Source of the DNA: Prorocentrum cordatum
Lineage: Eukaryota > Sar > Dinophyceae > Prorocentrales > Prorocentraceae
Direction: 5' to 3'
NCBI GenBank assembly: GCA_963575745.1
Contig: CAUYUJ010007446.1
Coordinates: 922,660-986,659, forward strand
Length of the DNA: 64,000 nucleotides
The position numbers and the translations under genes are program-made. The notes below the pieces were generated by a model. The model saw only the letters and a list, made by a program, of their open reading frames with translations. It was not told the origin of the DNA and did not search any database. This document shows positions 31,330 through 41,144 of this stretch, in pieces (within the stretch, counting starts at the first letter, position 1; each line of letters starts with the position of its first letter).

Positions 31330-32535
31330 AAGAGGGTGGAGTGGCCACTCAGGAGCAACTAGAACGGCAGTCTCTTCGACTGGCTGCCAAGAGCGCCATC
31401 GCGCGCACCAGCGCGGCCGGCGCCAAGACGATCGTCAAGAAGCTCAGGTGGAGAGGGGCCGAGGTGCAATGGGGCAGGCAAACCACTTACCTAGGCACCG
31501 ACTTGGGCAACGGCAAACGGATGGCCCGTCAATCGCGCACTGCTCGGATGAAAAAGTTTAAAGTTCAGCATTTGAATGCCAAGCGCTGCGCGATGGCATC
31601 CAGGAGGCCTCGGACTCTGAAGAACCAGATGGCCGCCAACTATGGGCACCAGGCCCATGGGCTCCCCAAGTCCTCGGCATTGGAGCTTCGACGTCGTCTT
31701 GGGGCAGTGGCTGGGGGACACAAGCATGGCAGGGACCTCGCCACCCTCCTCGATCTTCGCGCAGCCCTACGGGGCCCAGGGTACCAACTTCCTCGGCAAT
31801 TTCTGGGACACTGGATCAGAACTTGGAATGATGAGCTTCGTATTCGCGCCCCAGTTGCGCGTGTGTGGCGAGGTATAGTAGATCAGTTTCAACACATCGA
31901 ACCACGACACCGTGCACGACATGTTCGCGGCCCAGTACCAGGGCGAATCCTTTATCTTATGCAAGCAGGGTGGGGCCCGCATGGTCCTGCCGAGCGGCAT
32001 CTGCCTTCGGACCAGATAGGTCAAGTCGGCGAAAACCCAGGATGGAAGTTCGACGCCAGCCAACTCGAGTCGGCATCGGAGGCATCGGGGCTGATCCAAG
32101 ATGTTTCAGGTACGTTTCAGCGCCAGCTCTGGGTTGAGGCATCCCATACCTTCTGCGGCAGTGGAATTGAATGGGGGCCTCGGCAACTACAGCCTTCGCA
32201 AACAGTTGGCCCAACTTGAGGCCCTTCCTCAAGGACGGCGGCTGGCAGAAATGCTGCTGGTCATAGCTGTTGGGGGGGCGTGGACAGAGTCTAGACGCAA
32301 GGATGGAGGATGTGATTGCGCGGGCTTGTGTGAGCGTTGTCCTGATCAGGTTGCTGAAACCCCACTGCACCGATACTGGCATTGCTCGTGCAACGCAGGC
32401 TCGCCCATTTTTGGCGTGACCGAGAAACTGTGTCACCGCGCGGTGACCCAGGCTAATTTAGCAGAGTGTTTTTGGTTCCGAGGGCTGATCCCAGCTGCTT
32501 GGACCAAGGTCAGTGAGCCAACGCAAGCGGAATAA
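31330..32535 (+). pseudogene. LINE A ORF2: thumb/post-RT region
   Basis: The frame from 31266 gives LAAKSAIARTSAAGAKTIVK, then TYLGTDLGNGKRMARQSRTA (about 31488-31547), HGLPKSSALELRRRLGAV, LATLLDLRAALRGPG and RTWNDELRIR. These are hallmark blocks after the RT in dinoflagellate LINEs. A second frame, 32101-32535, carries CDCAGLCERCPDQVAETPLH and YWHC, a Cys/His group, and then CFWFRGLIPAAW. The role of these blocks is not established; they probably help bind template RNA. Confidence 0.75.
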
Positions 32536-33340
32536 TGGAAAAGGTATGTTCACGAGCATGCTGGCACATTCTCCGTTGGCTCAGGATCGATGGACAATCC
32601 ATTGATCTTGTATGGAGATGCATCTGGAGGCACAGACACCCACGACCCACGTCTTCGTCGAGTAGGGTTGGCTGCTGCAGCGCCCGAATTGAATGCCAAT
32701 GAAGATCTACCGCATGTTCACGGCCCTCTTCCAGGTGACCGCCAGGCGGTTGCACGGGGGAGCTGCGCATGCTTGAGGTTTCGATTGGATAGTCTACAGG
32801 GCCAATGGTTATATCACGGGTAATGAGGAGGTATGCAGGGGATGGTGGGCTCGAGCTTTTGAAAGACCCACGGGGACAAACGCGGATATTTGGAGGACCA
32901 TTCGGAAGCATCTGCAAAATCGACCCTGGGGTGAAATCGTTGTCTTGAAAGTCCCGTCACACATCGACGGCCAGCGCGTTGTCGAGCTCGGCCTGCCGTC
33001 TTGGATGACCGCTGGCAATGTGCATGTGGACACTCTCGCAGGGACTGCGGCCAAGGAGGCCCGCTTGCCAGAGAGCCAGCGGACCAAAGTCTTGCAGGTG
33101 GGCACGCGCGGTTCGTATGCGACTTCCACGGGTTGCCCTTCAGACTGCTATCGGCGCCAACAAGAGGAGACTGAGGCCCCTGCCGTTCCGCCTCCTCGTC
33201 CTCGTGGCGTCGCTTTGATGCGCTCAGCTCATAGCTTTGATGCATCGGGGAAGAAACGCTTGATTTGCGAGGGTTCTGCAACTGAGGCCTGTTTGGAAGT
33301 CTCGGCTTGCGCCCCCATGTTTTCCCTTAGAGGTCATTAA
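32536..33340 (+). pseudogene. LINE A ORF2: RNase H domain
   Basis: LYGDASGGTDTHDPRLRRVG at 32608-32667 has the first catalytic Asp. The block GPLPGDRQAVARGSCA corresponds to the place of the QTVxRAEL block, with its Glu lost. In another frame CRGWWARAFERP and later VLKVPSH, then GNVHVDTLAGTAAKEA (about 33015-33062), supply the last catalytic Asp block. It would remove the RNA strand. Several frameshifts are needed to join the blocks. Confidence 0.75.
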
Positions 33341-33704
33341 TGATAAGCTTTCTAATTTGCCAGCCGGTCGGAGTTTACATCTCGCAGGGGGCGCGGTCCA
33401 AAGTTCCCACAAAATGAGGTATCACGAATCGCAAGTTTTGTGGTTTTGTGGCAGTTGTGGGCCCATTGGCCAGGCTCTCCTAAGTGAGAAGCTGGCGGGC
33501 CCGTGCCTTCCTATCACATCGTCTGGCAGGGAGTATCTCCGTCGTTTAGAGAGACAGATCTCGCGCCTGAAGTGCTCAATAAATCAGGGCGCGCGACCAG
33601 GGCTTAACTTATATAGACTCGCTTCGCGACCGCTCTCATATCATCTCACCTCTTCCTGTTCTTCCCGACGGCACCGAAGCACGGAGGCCGCAGCGAGACA
33701 TTGA
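33341..33704 (+). pseudogene. LINE A ORF2: C-terminal Cys/His motif
   Basis: The frame of 33357-33704 reads SSHKMRYHESQVLWFCGSCG, then KLAGPCL and a SGREYLRRLER block. The Cys-x2-Cys with upstream His and downstream Cys resembles the terminal zinc motif of this LINE clade. The stop at 33702 is probably the ORF2 end. Confidence 0.6.
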
Positions 33705-33732
33705 AATAAGAGAGGAGGAGAAGGAATATGGG

Positions 33733-33925
33733 TACTGCGAAGGTTAGTTAGGTGCCGCGCGCACCCGGCGCCCTTCCCACTACTGCGAGAGTTGATTAGG
33801 TGCCGCGCGCGCCCGGGTGACAAGTGCCGCTATGAATTTTTGCTGTTCCCTACACCAAGCTGGCTCTTCTCACGCGCCTTCAAGGCATTGCAAGGGTTCA
33901 TTGGGTGATGCAGCGCCGCGCCGCG
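33733..33925 (+). repeat. ~50-bp tandem repeat at the LINE A 3' end
   Basis: TACTGCGAAGGTTAGTTAGG and TACTGCGAGAGTTGATTAGG each precede TGCCGCGCGC at about 33731 and 33781. A third, weaker unit (GCATTGCAAGGGTTCATTGG) lies near 33884. Short 3' tandem repeats in place of poly(A) are known for some LINE clades. Confidence 0.65.
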
Positions 33926-34129
33926 TTCCCCATCAAAAGGAATGTAGCAAGGCTACAAGCGAAACACGAGCTGGCGCCGCCATGGAAAACAGCGCGCCCG
34001 CGGCCGTCCAAACGCTTGCCGTGGCTCGTTTGTTGCCCTCGGTCTTCCACCCACCCCTCTTGCTCCGCTAGCCCCGCATCCCTCTGGGCCCCCGCGCGCA
34101 GGCGCGACGACTCGAGCGAACGCGCATCT

Positions 34130-34990
34130 AGCCAGGAAGGGAGGAGAGGGGAGGGGGAATGGAAGTTGAGAGTTCAGAGTGGAAGAGTGCGAGATTCACC
34201 CCGATAGCAGCGCCGTCGCCTGAAGGAGGCACCCGGCCGAGTCGCGCAGCCGAGATCCGGCAGTTTGGACCAGTTGCGCCGGCGTCAAAGCGCACGACTC
34301 TGAGTTGTAGCGGTCGGATTGCGCTGCTTTGAGGTCCTCGGCAAAGCCGCCGCCGGCAGCTCCGCGCGGGCCATGGCCTGAGTTGCCCCTGTGGGAGCAG
34401 CGCCCGAGGGAGCCAGAGGGTCCGCAGGGGCCGCGGGGTGTGCAAAAATGCCAACCGCTCCAAATTTATAGCAAGCATACTTGGAACTCAGACCCGATCT
34501 GTACAGCGCGCTGTCCAGTCGAGTTGTCTCCATTCAGCCGTGGAGCTCGCAGGGCCCCCCAGAGGCTACTGATGGATCTAAGAGGGCGGGGGCCGGCATG
34601 AATTGCAAGAAAACGCGGCCGAGCCGCTAACCGCGTCGCGCGTGGCGGGCCCACGAGCACACCAATCGCGCGGCCATCCTTGATGAGATCCACGAATGAA
34701 GATTTTGATGTGAATTTGACATGCTCTGTTGGACTTCATGACTGGCCACTGCCAGGTAAGCATGGCCAGAAGGGCACCAGCGGCGAAACGAAGTGGCCAT
34801 TGACATCTCCCAGGCGTCGCAGGCCGCAATACAGGTGCACGACGTAGAAGACAGTGCGACGCACTCCGGGGATGTCGGAGCGGAGCGGGTGGAAGGGAGC
34901 ATGCCCTGTGAGTGCCACAGGCGGGGCTGGGATGCGCGCGGGGGCCCCGAGGTGGCTCGGCGGCGGCGCGGGCAAAGCAAGGCCGCAGCT
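34130..34990 (-). pseudogene. Decayed dinoflagellate repeat-family protein (GPP/RPLRS type)
   Basis: Read on the minus strand, VVHLYCGLRRLGD (about 34850) matches an HLFSGxRRxGD block. GVLVGPPRATRLAARPRF and GPRPLRSISSLWGAL (34540-34680) match a GPPCxTWSxAR...RPLRSxxxxWG block. VGIFAHPAAPADPLAPS (about 34440) matches an EHPAxP block. I remember these blocks, in this order, from many dinoflagellate predicted proteins that seem to belong to mobile elements. The catalytic-looking PPC Cys is Arg here. Frames change between blocks. The biochemical role is unknown; the motif superficially recalls DNA cytosine methyltransferase PC motifs. Confidence 0.55.
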
Positions 34991-36170
34991 TTGAAGCGGG
35001 GGGTCTCGGTGGATGCGGGGCGAAGCCCAATGGCGCTGAGGGCGACGGCCCCCGCGTGGTCCTGATGTCGGAGATCCTCAGTTTCTTCCGCCGGTGGGAA
35101 TCGCCTTCATTGGATCAACCCTTGAAGACGAGCTTCCATTCCGCGCCGAAGATGCCTCAGGAGATGGGGGCGGGCGTGGAAATCGCATATGCGGCGCGCT
35201 TCCCTGGGCCCGGCCAGGGGCCCAGCGAGATCTGTGGACGGGTGAGCTTTCGCCCCGCGGGACTTCGATGCCCCCGGTGCGCGGGCGACATGGTCACACT
35301 CGCAGCAATGGTAAGCAACCGACCGCTCTGGGGCGAGGCAAGTCTGCGGCGGCTGAAAGGCGGCCGCCTGGCACAGTGACCGGGGGCAGGTTTGCCATTG
35401 ACATTGGTTCGCCCACCACCTCGCGTGCGCCGAGAAAGCCGACCTTAACAGCCGCTTTTAATGTTGATGCGATTCCCTAGCGATTTGGATCAATCCGTTG
35501 GGCCCCCGAGGCGCCTGCGCGACTTCCCTCAAGAAGTAGTGAAACCCTCTGATACCTTCCAAGAACAGCTGCGCCCAAGTGTCCTTGTGATGGTCCGTTA
35601 GATCCAAGAGTAGCCGTAATTGTGGGGGCCCTGAGTCGGCCATTTCGCGCGTAGCGGAGTCTGAGCGAATCTCCGCGGGGACCTCCCCAGCGTGCCCCAA
35701 AACGTCGTCGTTCGAGTGATGGGTGTCATCTGACCTCGTCTGTAATCGGGCCGCCGACCGAAGGCCATTCAGAAGCGCAGCCCGCCATGATTCGAGAGCA
35801 TGCGCGCGCGACCGGTGCCATGGCGCTGCATCGAAGCAATCGAGAACATCCCAACGAACGCAACCACGTCAGTTTCGTGGGAAGCGGCCATTGGGATCAA
35901 GGGAAAACTGAACGACTGTGGGGACCCAGGACCACATGAAATTGTTGCCCCCGGTATGCCACTTCGCTATCGAGCGTGCCTGAACGATGGACCACACTAC
36001 CGAGATGCTGGCACTTGGAAACCAGTTTGGCCGCTCGCTGGCACCTGGGTCGAAGCACCTGGCTGGGCGGGTAACGAAAGAGGCCCGCATGTGAGGGATG
36101 CGGCGCAAGGCGCCGGATATCTACCAAGGCAGTGGCGCTTCTTGGGCCGAAGTTCAAGCGCAACCTTCTT
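34991..36170. other. Unique sequence, nothing recognised
   Basis: Open frames exist on both strands (for example 34912-35379 plus and 35458-35700 minus) and are not low-complexity, but I recognise no domain. Part may be the 5' end of the minus-strand element. The last 60 bases resemble those upstream of LINE A. Confidence 0.4.
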
Positions 36171-36235
36171 TCCATCATGGCTGCGTACACAATGTCCACA
36201 GCGTTCGCCATCCTCCTCCTCCTTCTCTCCCTCCT

Positions 36236-36272
36236 TCCGTTGCCATGTTGGCTCAAGCCATTTCGACTCGAG
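36236..36272 (+). promoter_or_regulatory. Second genomic spliced-leader copy with a relict repeat
   Basis: 36236-36257 matches the 22-nt leader with two differences (CCGTTGCCATGTTGGCTCAA plus a final G). It is followed directly by CCATTTCGACTCGAG (36258-36272), a 15-base leader end with three differences. The arrangement, full leader then truncated leader, is the same as at 27016. It is preceded by a CCT-rich tract as there. Confidence 0.88.
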
Positions 36273-36467
36273 TAAAACCTTTGTCGAGCGAGCTGGGCGG
36301 GTCAGCTTTTCGGGGGATCACAGCGCCTGCCCAGGCAGATCCTACCCGCATCAGTCGCTCGCTCGGAATGCAAGATCACCCGAATCACTCCAGTTTCGCC
36401 AGCGGTGGCAGCGATGCCGGCGCAAAGGCGCGGAGAGCGCCGCTCCGCCGAACCCGGGAGATTCAGC

Positions 36468-37848
36468 ATGGACCCGACGGCCGGCAGGAGGAAGGAGCGC
36501 CCGCGGCGACGCTCTTCGAACAGCATCGGCGCGGACAGCCGCAGCAGCCGCAGTCGCAGCGACGGCGGCCAGATCGACATTGATCTCGCGGACCAGGCAC
36601 CAGAGAGGGCACCCAGCTGGCTGTCTGAGCTCATGAGTTCGGTAAAGAACGCTAACATCGCCAAGCTCACCCAGGACATGTCGCAAGAGATCGACTCGCT
36701 GCGCACGGCCTTGTATGTGAACGATCAGAAAGCCCAGGGGGTCAACGCCCGTCTCACCAGGGTAAGGGCCGACAGCGGTGAGGCCATCCGATCTGCAATG
36801 ACGGCGGCAGCGGCGGGTCAAAAGTTGGAGGGCGCCACGGCAGAGCTGGCGCAGCTCAAGGCGCAGAACGCTTCGTCGGCGGGAAGCGCATCAGGGACTT
36901 CAGGCGGGCACGAAGCACAACGCACAGGCCCTCGTCTTCACCGGGCGCGACCCCGGACCGACAGGATGAGGAGGGGTAGGTGCATCCCCAAGAACGCTCG
37001 CGGTCACTCTGCGCCGCCAGTTCTATGACCAGCAGATGGGGCCTCATGCTCCGACGGATGTCAAGGATGGCCTCTCGGTGGTCATCTCGCGCACGGGCAA
37101 GAGCTTCGCGGTCGACTCCCCGACGGAGGCGGCTGCGCGCGAGTTCCAGAGTGCACATGCAGATCGCCAGTTGCAGTGGGGCGATCCGCGGGGCAACCGA
37201 AGAGAGCAGCATCAAACATATGGGATGGAACGCTCAAGCTACATGCGCGGATTCAAGCTGGGCTGCAACGGCTACTTGGGCGCGGTAAGTTGGATATCGG
37301 ACACGGACATCTACAAGTTGTGCAAGATTGAGGACTCAGACGAGAGGTGTTGGGTCTGCAACCCGTTCCTTGAGGAGTTCGCGAAGTTGGGCGTCAATTT
37401 GCAGGGGGTGCAGGAGTTGATCGAGGTTGCCACGGCAGCGGCCGCATCAAATGGGCAACGCGGAATGCATCGGCGAGATCGCCAGCACGATGTTCCAACA
37501 GTGACGCCAGGAGTTGCATGTCCTCCCTTGGGTAATATTCGCACAACAGAGGCAAGAGCACAGGATGAGATGGTGTGTGATGGGGTCCACGAGTCGAATC
37601 CTGTTTGCGCGCGCTCAGAGAATGGTAGTGCGCCTACGTCGATGGCCATGTTGTCTCCGCCTCTTTCCACTCCTTCGTCTCCCTCGGCGCCCACGCGCGG
37701 AACTTCAAGTAGTAGCGATAGTGGTAGCAGTACTAGTGAGGAGGATGTTGGCTCTACAGATGATAGAGCCCCCTGCAGGGCCCCCAGTGTGGTTCGTTTC
37801 CTCCCTCTTCCTCCCAGCTTGCAGGCTCTCTGTGATTCCCTGGTATAG
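36468..37848 (+). pseudogene. LINE B ORF1
   Basis: I chose the ATG at 36468, about 200 bases after the leader. It opens MDPTAGRRKERPRRRSSNSI, an Arg/Ser-rich segment, then a coiled-coil-like stretch (LMSSVKNANIAKLTQDMSQE, later EGATAELAQLKAQNAS). After about 36900 coding moves to another frame: ALVFTGRDPG, then LRRQFYDQQMGPHAP and SVVISRTGKSFAVDS (about 37080-37125), which resembles an RRM-like RNA-binding fold of LINE ORF1. The frame ends TAG at 37846 after a Ser-rich tail. A Cys pair (CWVC, about 37350) is present. A frameshift and an in-frame stop break it. Confidence 0.62.
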
Positions 37849-38325
37849 TCAGTCGTGCTTCGGCAGTGTCTGGGGGTATCCCACGTCCGCGCAACGCAGC
37901 TCGCCACGCGCGCTCGTCTCTTGAAACCTGTTCGGAAGCTCGACGCGATTATCCTCCAGGAGACCCATGGGGCCCGCGCTGATCTCACCTCTTCTGGCTC
38001 GCCCGTTCCCGACATTCAGATCTTGGGGCGCGTTGTGGCAATCCTCGTTCTGGCGGGGCGGTCGTTGCGATGCGTCTCCGCGCGTGGAAAGTTCAGCCAT
38101 TCGCACGTTCAACAACTCGTTCGAGGGCGCGCGGGCGCACTTGAGCTCGCAGGGCCCCCGTCGACCCGTGGAAGGCGGGTTTTCAGTCGCAGGCGCGCGG
38201 CAGCCTGCATGAGGACGCATCCCAAAGTCCCGTTCATCTCCGTCTTCTTCATCGTCTTCGTCATTGGCAGGAAAGTATTTCTCTGCGCGCGGCTGATCTC
38301 ACGCGCGCCTCGGGATCCTTAGCCG
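37849..38325 (+). pseudogene. LINE B ORF2 start: endonuclease N-terminus
   Basis: Immediately after the ORF1 stop, in the same frame, LLKPVRKLDAIILQETHG appears at about 37918-37971. The QETHG block carries the catalytic Glu of APE-type endonucleases. A block around FSHSHVQQLVRG follows near 38095. No GDxN or SDH block is present before recognisable sequence ends, so the domain is truncated. Confidence 0.62.
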
Positions 38326-38840
38326 TTCTCTTCCCTGTATCCATGCACATGCGGCCGCGAAAAGCTTTGCGTGGCGCCTGGGGCACAGGTGGGAGGCGCA
38401 GGGCTGGCACGTTGGGGCGCAGGTGGGGATGTCAGAATACCGGCGGCGAGTCACTCTCTCACTAGGTACGCTGTCCTTCTGCGGTTCCTGAAGTGAACCT
38501 TAGGCCTAATGAGAATTAGGGCTCTGAGGAATCCCATTGGCAGTGCATTCCTGGCTGCGTGCGCGTTGACTCTAGCGCGGAAATATGATATGACGCCGTT
38601 GCCCTAGATCTCCATCTGAACGCCCAGCAGGCCATGCAAGTGAAAGACATTTGGGGCGCAGGCAGCGCGGTGGCGCTACTGACGGTGAGAACGCGTGCTA
38701 TGGCACGGCGCAGCTCAGTAGCCAGAGGCATCTATCAAGGGGATGAAGACATCTTGGGGTAGTGGCGCCCTTCTCCTCCCCATCCTTTTCCTCTTTCTCC
38801 TCCTCCCCCTCCTCCTTCGTCGCCCCCCCCCCCCCCCCTC
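38326..38840. other. Unique sequence, nothing recognised
   Basis: Short open frames only. A CCT/C-rich stretch starts at about 38765. Confidence 0.5.
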
Positions 38841-38844
38841 CCCG

Positions 38845-38895
38845 CGCACACACGCGCGCGCACGCACGCACGCGCACGCACACGACACACCACAC

Positions 38896-38964
<69 letters not shown>

Positions 38965-38975
38965 ACCACCACACA

Positions 38976-39011
<36 letters not shown>

Positions 39012-39066
39012 CACACGCACACGCACCCACACGCACACTGCACACACCAACGACTCACACGCACAC

Positions 39067-39130
<64 letters not shown>

Positions 39131-39137
39131 ACAACAC

Positions 39138-39169
<32 letters not shown>

Positions 39170-39444
39170 ACCACACAACACACACACGCCACGCACACAC
39201 ACACACAACCCCTTCCTCCTCCTCCTCCTCCTCATCCCCCCCCCCTCCCCCCCTTCCTCCTCCTCCCCTCTCCTCTCCTCCTCCTCCTCCTCCCCTCCTC
39301 CTCCTCCTCCTCCCCCTCGGGGCCATCAGCATCAGCGCCGCCTTCATCACCATCAGCAGCAGCATCACCATGATCGTCATCAGCATCCACATCTTCTTAA
39401 TGTTCCGCTTCCTCTTCCTCTTCCTCCTCGTCCTCACGGTTTTT
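38845..39444. repeat. CA dinucleotide array followed by CCT and CAT tracts
   Basis: Long (CA)n blocks at 38845-39210 are broken by CCACCACA and CGC interruptions, then CCT triplets run to about 39320 and CAT/CAG triplets to 39440. Thr/His-rich and Val/Cys-rich frames are artefacts. Confidence 0.95.
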
Positions 39445-39544
39445 NNNNNNNNNNNNNNNNNNNNNNNNNNNNNNNNNNNNNNNNNNNNNNNNNNNNNNNN
39501 NNNNNNNNNNNNNNNNNNNNNNNNNNNNNNNNNNNNNNNNNNNN
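39445..39544. other. Assembly gap (100 N)
   Basis: Exactly 100 N separate simple repeats from the 88-bp satellite. The round length suggests a fixed-size placeholder, so the true distance is unknown. Confidence 0.98.
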
Positions 39545-40050
39545 AAGTTCGCATGGCGGCCTCGGGCCATGTCGGCACACCCCTCGCGAGGATCGTGGCT
39601 CCATATGAGCTACACCGAAGGCGCCAGTGGCAAAGTTCGCATGGCGGCCTCGGGCCATGTCGGCACACCCCTGGCGGGGATCGTGGACCCATTGGAGCTC
39701 CACCGAAGGCGCCAGCGGCAAAGTTCGCATGGCGGCCTCGGGCCATTTCGGCACAACCCTCACGAGGACCGTGGCCCCATAGGAGCTCCACCGAAGGCGC
39801 CAGTGGCAGGGTTCGCATGGCGGCCTCGGGCCATTTCGGCCCACCCCTCACCAGGATCGTGGCCCCATAGGAGCTCCACCGAAGGCGCCAGTAGCAAAGT
39901 TCGCATGGCGGCCTCGGGCCATGTCGGCACACCCCTGACGGGGATCGTGGCCCCATAGGAGCTCCACCGAAGGCGCCAGTGGCAAAATTCGCGTGGTGGC
40001 CTCGGGCCATGTCGGCACACCCCTCACGAGGATCGTGGCCCCACAGTTGT
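39545..40050. repeat. 88-bp tandem satellite, about 5.7 copies
   Basis: AAGTTCGCATGGCGGCCTCG-type starts occur at 39545, 39633, 39721, 39809, 39897 and 39985, exactly 88 bases apart. Units contain GTGGCCCCATAGGAGCTCCA then CCGAAGGCGCCAGTGGC, the same core as the 77-bp array at 2036-2575. The array continues into the gap on its left side. Confidence 0.95.
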
Positions 40051-40236
40051 GCTGCTTCAGCAACCCCGCCTGGGCGTCGTACTCCGCCTTGTCGACGTGC
40101 AACGCCACCTCCTCCTTCATGGCTCTCAAAGACTTTTCCTGCTTCTGCTCTTCGGTCACGGGGGCGCCGCCCCTGTCGTCGTCGGCGCCCGCGAAGACGG
40201 CCACGAACGCGTTCCTGAGCATGTCGGGCTCCGGCG
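40050..40236 (-). CDS. Possible host exon, product unknown
   Basis: On the minus strand an open frame reads PPEPDMLRNAFVAVFAGADD, then EEQKQEKSLRAMKEEVALHV and DKAEYDAQAGLLKQHN. It is hydrophilic, probably helical, not repetitive, and almost every third codon base is G or C, a sign of dinoflagellate coding sequence. It ends exactly where the 88-bp satellite begins, as if the satellite sat in an intron. No family is recognised and no other exon was found. It could instead be an element fragment. Confidence 0.42.
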
Positions 40237-40303
40237 GGAAGCCGTGGCCGCATAGGGGGCGCGGGCGAAGATGGCACTCACAATTGCGGCATTCACAAGT
40301 GCA

Positions 40304-41130
40304 TATGGTTGGGTCCTTCGCCAGGCTAATTGCCGGACAGACGAACTCGTGCGATGGCCCGATCTTCGCGGCGACGGTCGGGCCGCTCACGCACTTCTCG
40401 CGTCTGGTCTGGGAGCAGGAGATCGGGCTAGACGCGATGGAGCGCGCCTGGCGCGCGCTGCTAGACAGGGCTGGAAGCGTGGGGGGCAAGCTCACGCGGG
40501 CGCCCGCCGAAGGCCCGCTGGAGGTAGTCATCCTGTCCTCAGGCGGATTGGCTGGGTCATGCATTCGTCGCTCATGATCGAGCCAGGTGAGGGGCCAGTG
40601 ATTTCGCCGCTGGCCACACCGCCCAAATTTGTTCGTGAACTCCTGCGCCGGGGGATCCAGCGCAGGCAGATGCGCCAGACTGCCGAGCACCATTCTGCTA
40701 CGCCGCCGAGCCGTCCGCTCTGGCCGAGGGGCCTGCGCGCTTGCGAGGGGGAGAGGGCGGCGACGGTGACGGGGGCGGGGCGGGTGGGGGCACCTGCGCT
40801 GCCTGTGGCCAGATTCTCTGCGGCCCAAGGCTAAGCTTTTCAAGCATGGTATGTGCGATGATCTGGGGCGCAGGGCCTGCCCTCACGAGGCCGAGACATT
40901 GGGCCACGCCTTTGTTGAATGTCTTGCGTTGGCCCAGCGTTTGCTAGAGGGCGGGGAGGACTGGTGCCTTGGCCCGAAGCTGGCCGCGGCTCGCGACGCT
41001 ATGTTGGAGCACGGGCCGATCGGTGAGGGTCGGCGGGGTTTTAACTCGTTTGCGATTGCGGTTGGGGCTCCTCCGTGGCCCAACGTTGGGGCGCCGCAGC
41101 CGCCGAGTGGCCCGCCGTTTCGCCCAAGGT
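40304..41130 (+). pseudogene. LINE C ORF2: post-RT region with Cys/His block
   Basis: The frame 40304-40574 has FSRLVWEQEIGLDAMERAWR and EGPLEVVILSSGG, like the LW..EI...RAW and GP blocks after LINE RTs. The next frame holds PPKFVRELLRRGIQRRQMRQ (about 40620). A third frame, 40851-41130, has RRACPHEAETLGHAFVECLA, the C..(E)T..H...C block that precedes RNase H in this clade. Three frames are needed, so it is inactive. Confidence 0.62.
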
Positions 41131-41144
41131 AGACTTGGGCGACA

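Larger units (their letters stand above)
27016..33860 (+). mobile_element. LINE A: near full-length non-LTR retrotransposon, decayed
   Basis: It has a spliced leader, ORF1 with an N-terminal zinc-ribbon-like motif and coiled coil, and ORF2 with endonuclease, reverse transcriptase, RNase H and a C-terminal Cys/His motif. All are on the plus strand in the expected order over about 6.8 kb. Many frameshifts and stops make it non-coding today. The 3' end is set at the repeat tail near 33733-33925 and is approximate. No target-site duplication was identified. Confidence 0.85.
36236..38325 (+). mobile_element. LINE B: 5' portion of a non-LTR retrotransposon
   Basis: It carries a spliced leader, ORF1 and the start of an ORF2 endonuclease, then recognisable sequence ends near 38325. 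No reverse transcriptase follows, so the 3' part is missing: deleted, rearranged, or lost at the repeats. LINEs usually lose their 5' ends, so loss of the 3' part with the 5' end kept is unusual. Confidence 0.72.

Noticed and set aside
34512-34693. Functional DNA cytosine methyltransferase from the GPP motif
   Set aside because: The Cys is absent, frames are broken and no SAM-binding motif is visible.
38743-39870. 375-codon Thr/His-rich frame
   Set aside because: It crosses CA repeats and the 100-N gap, so it cannot be read as a protein.
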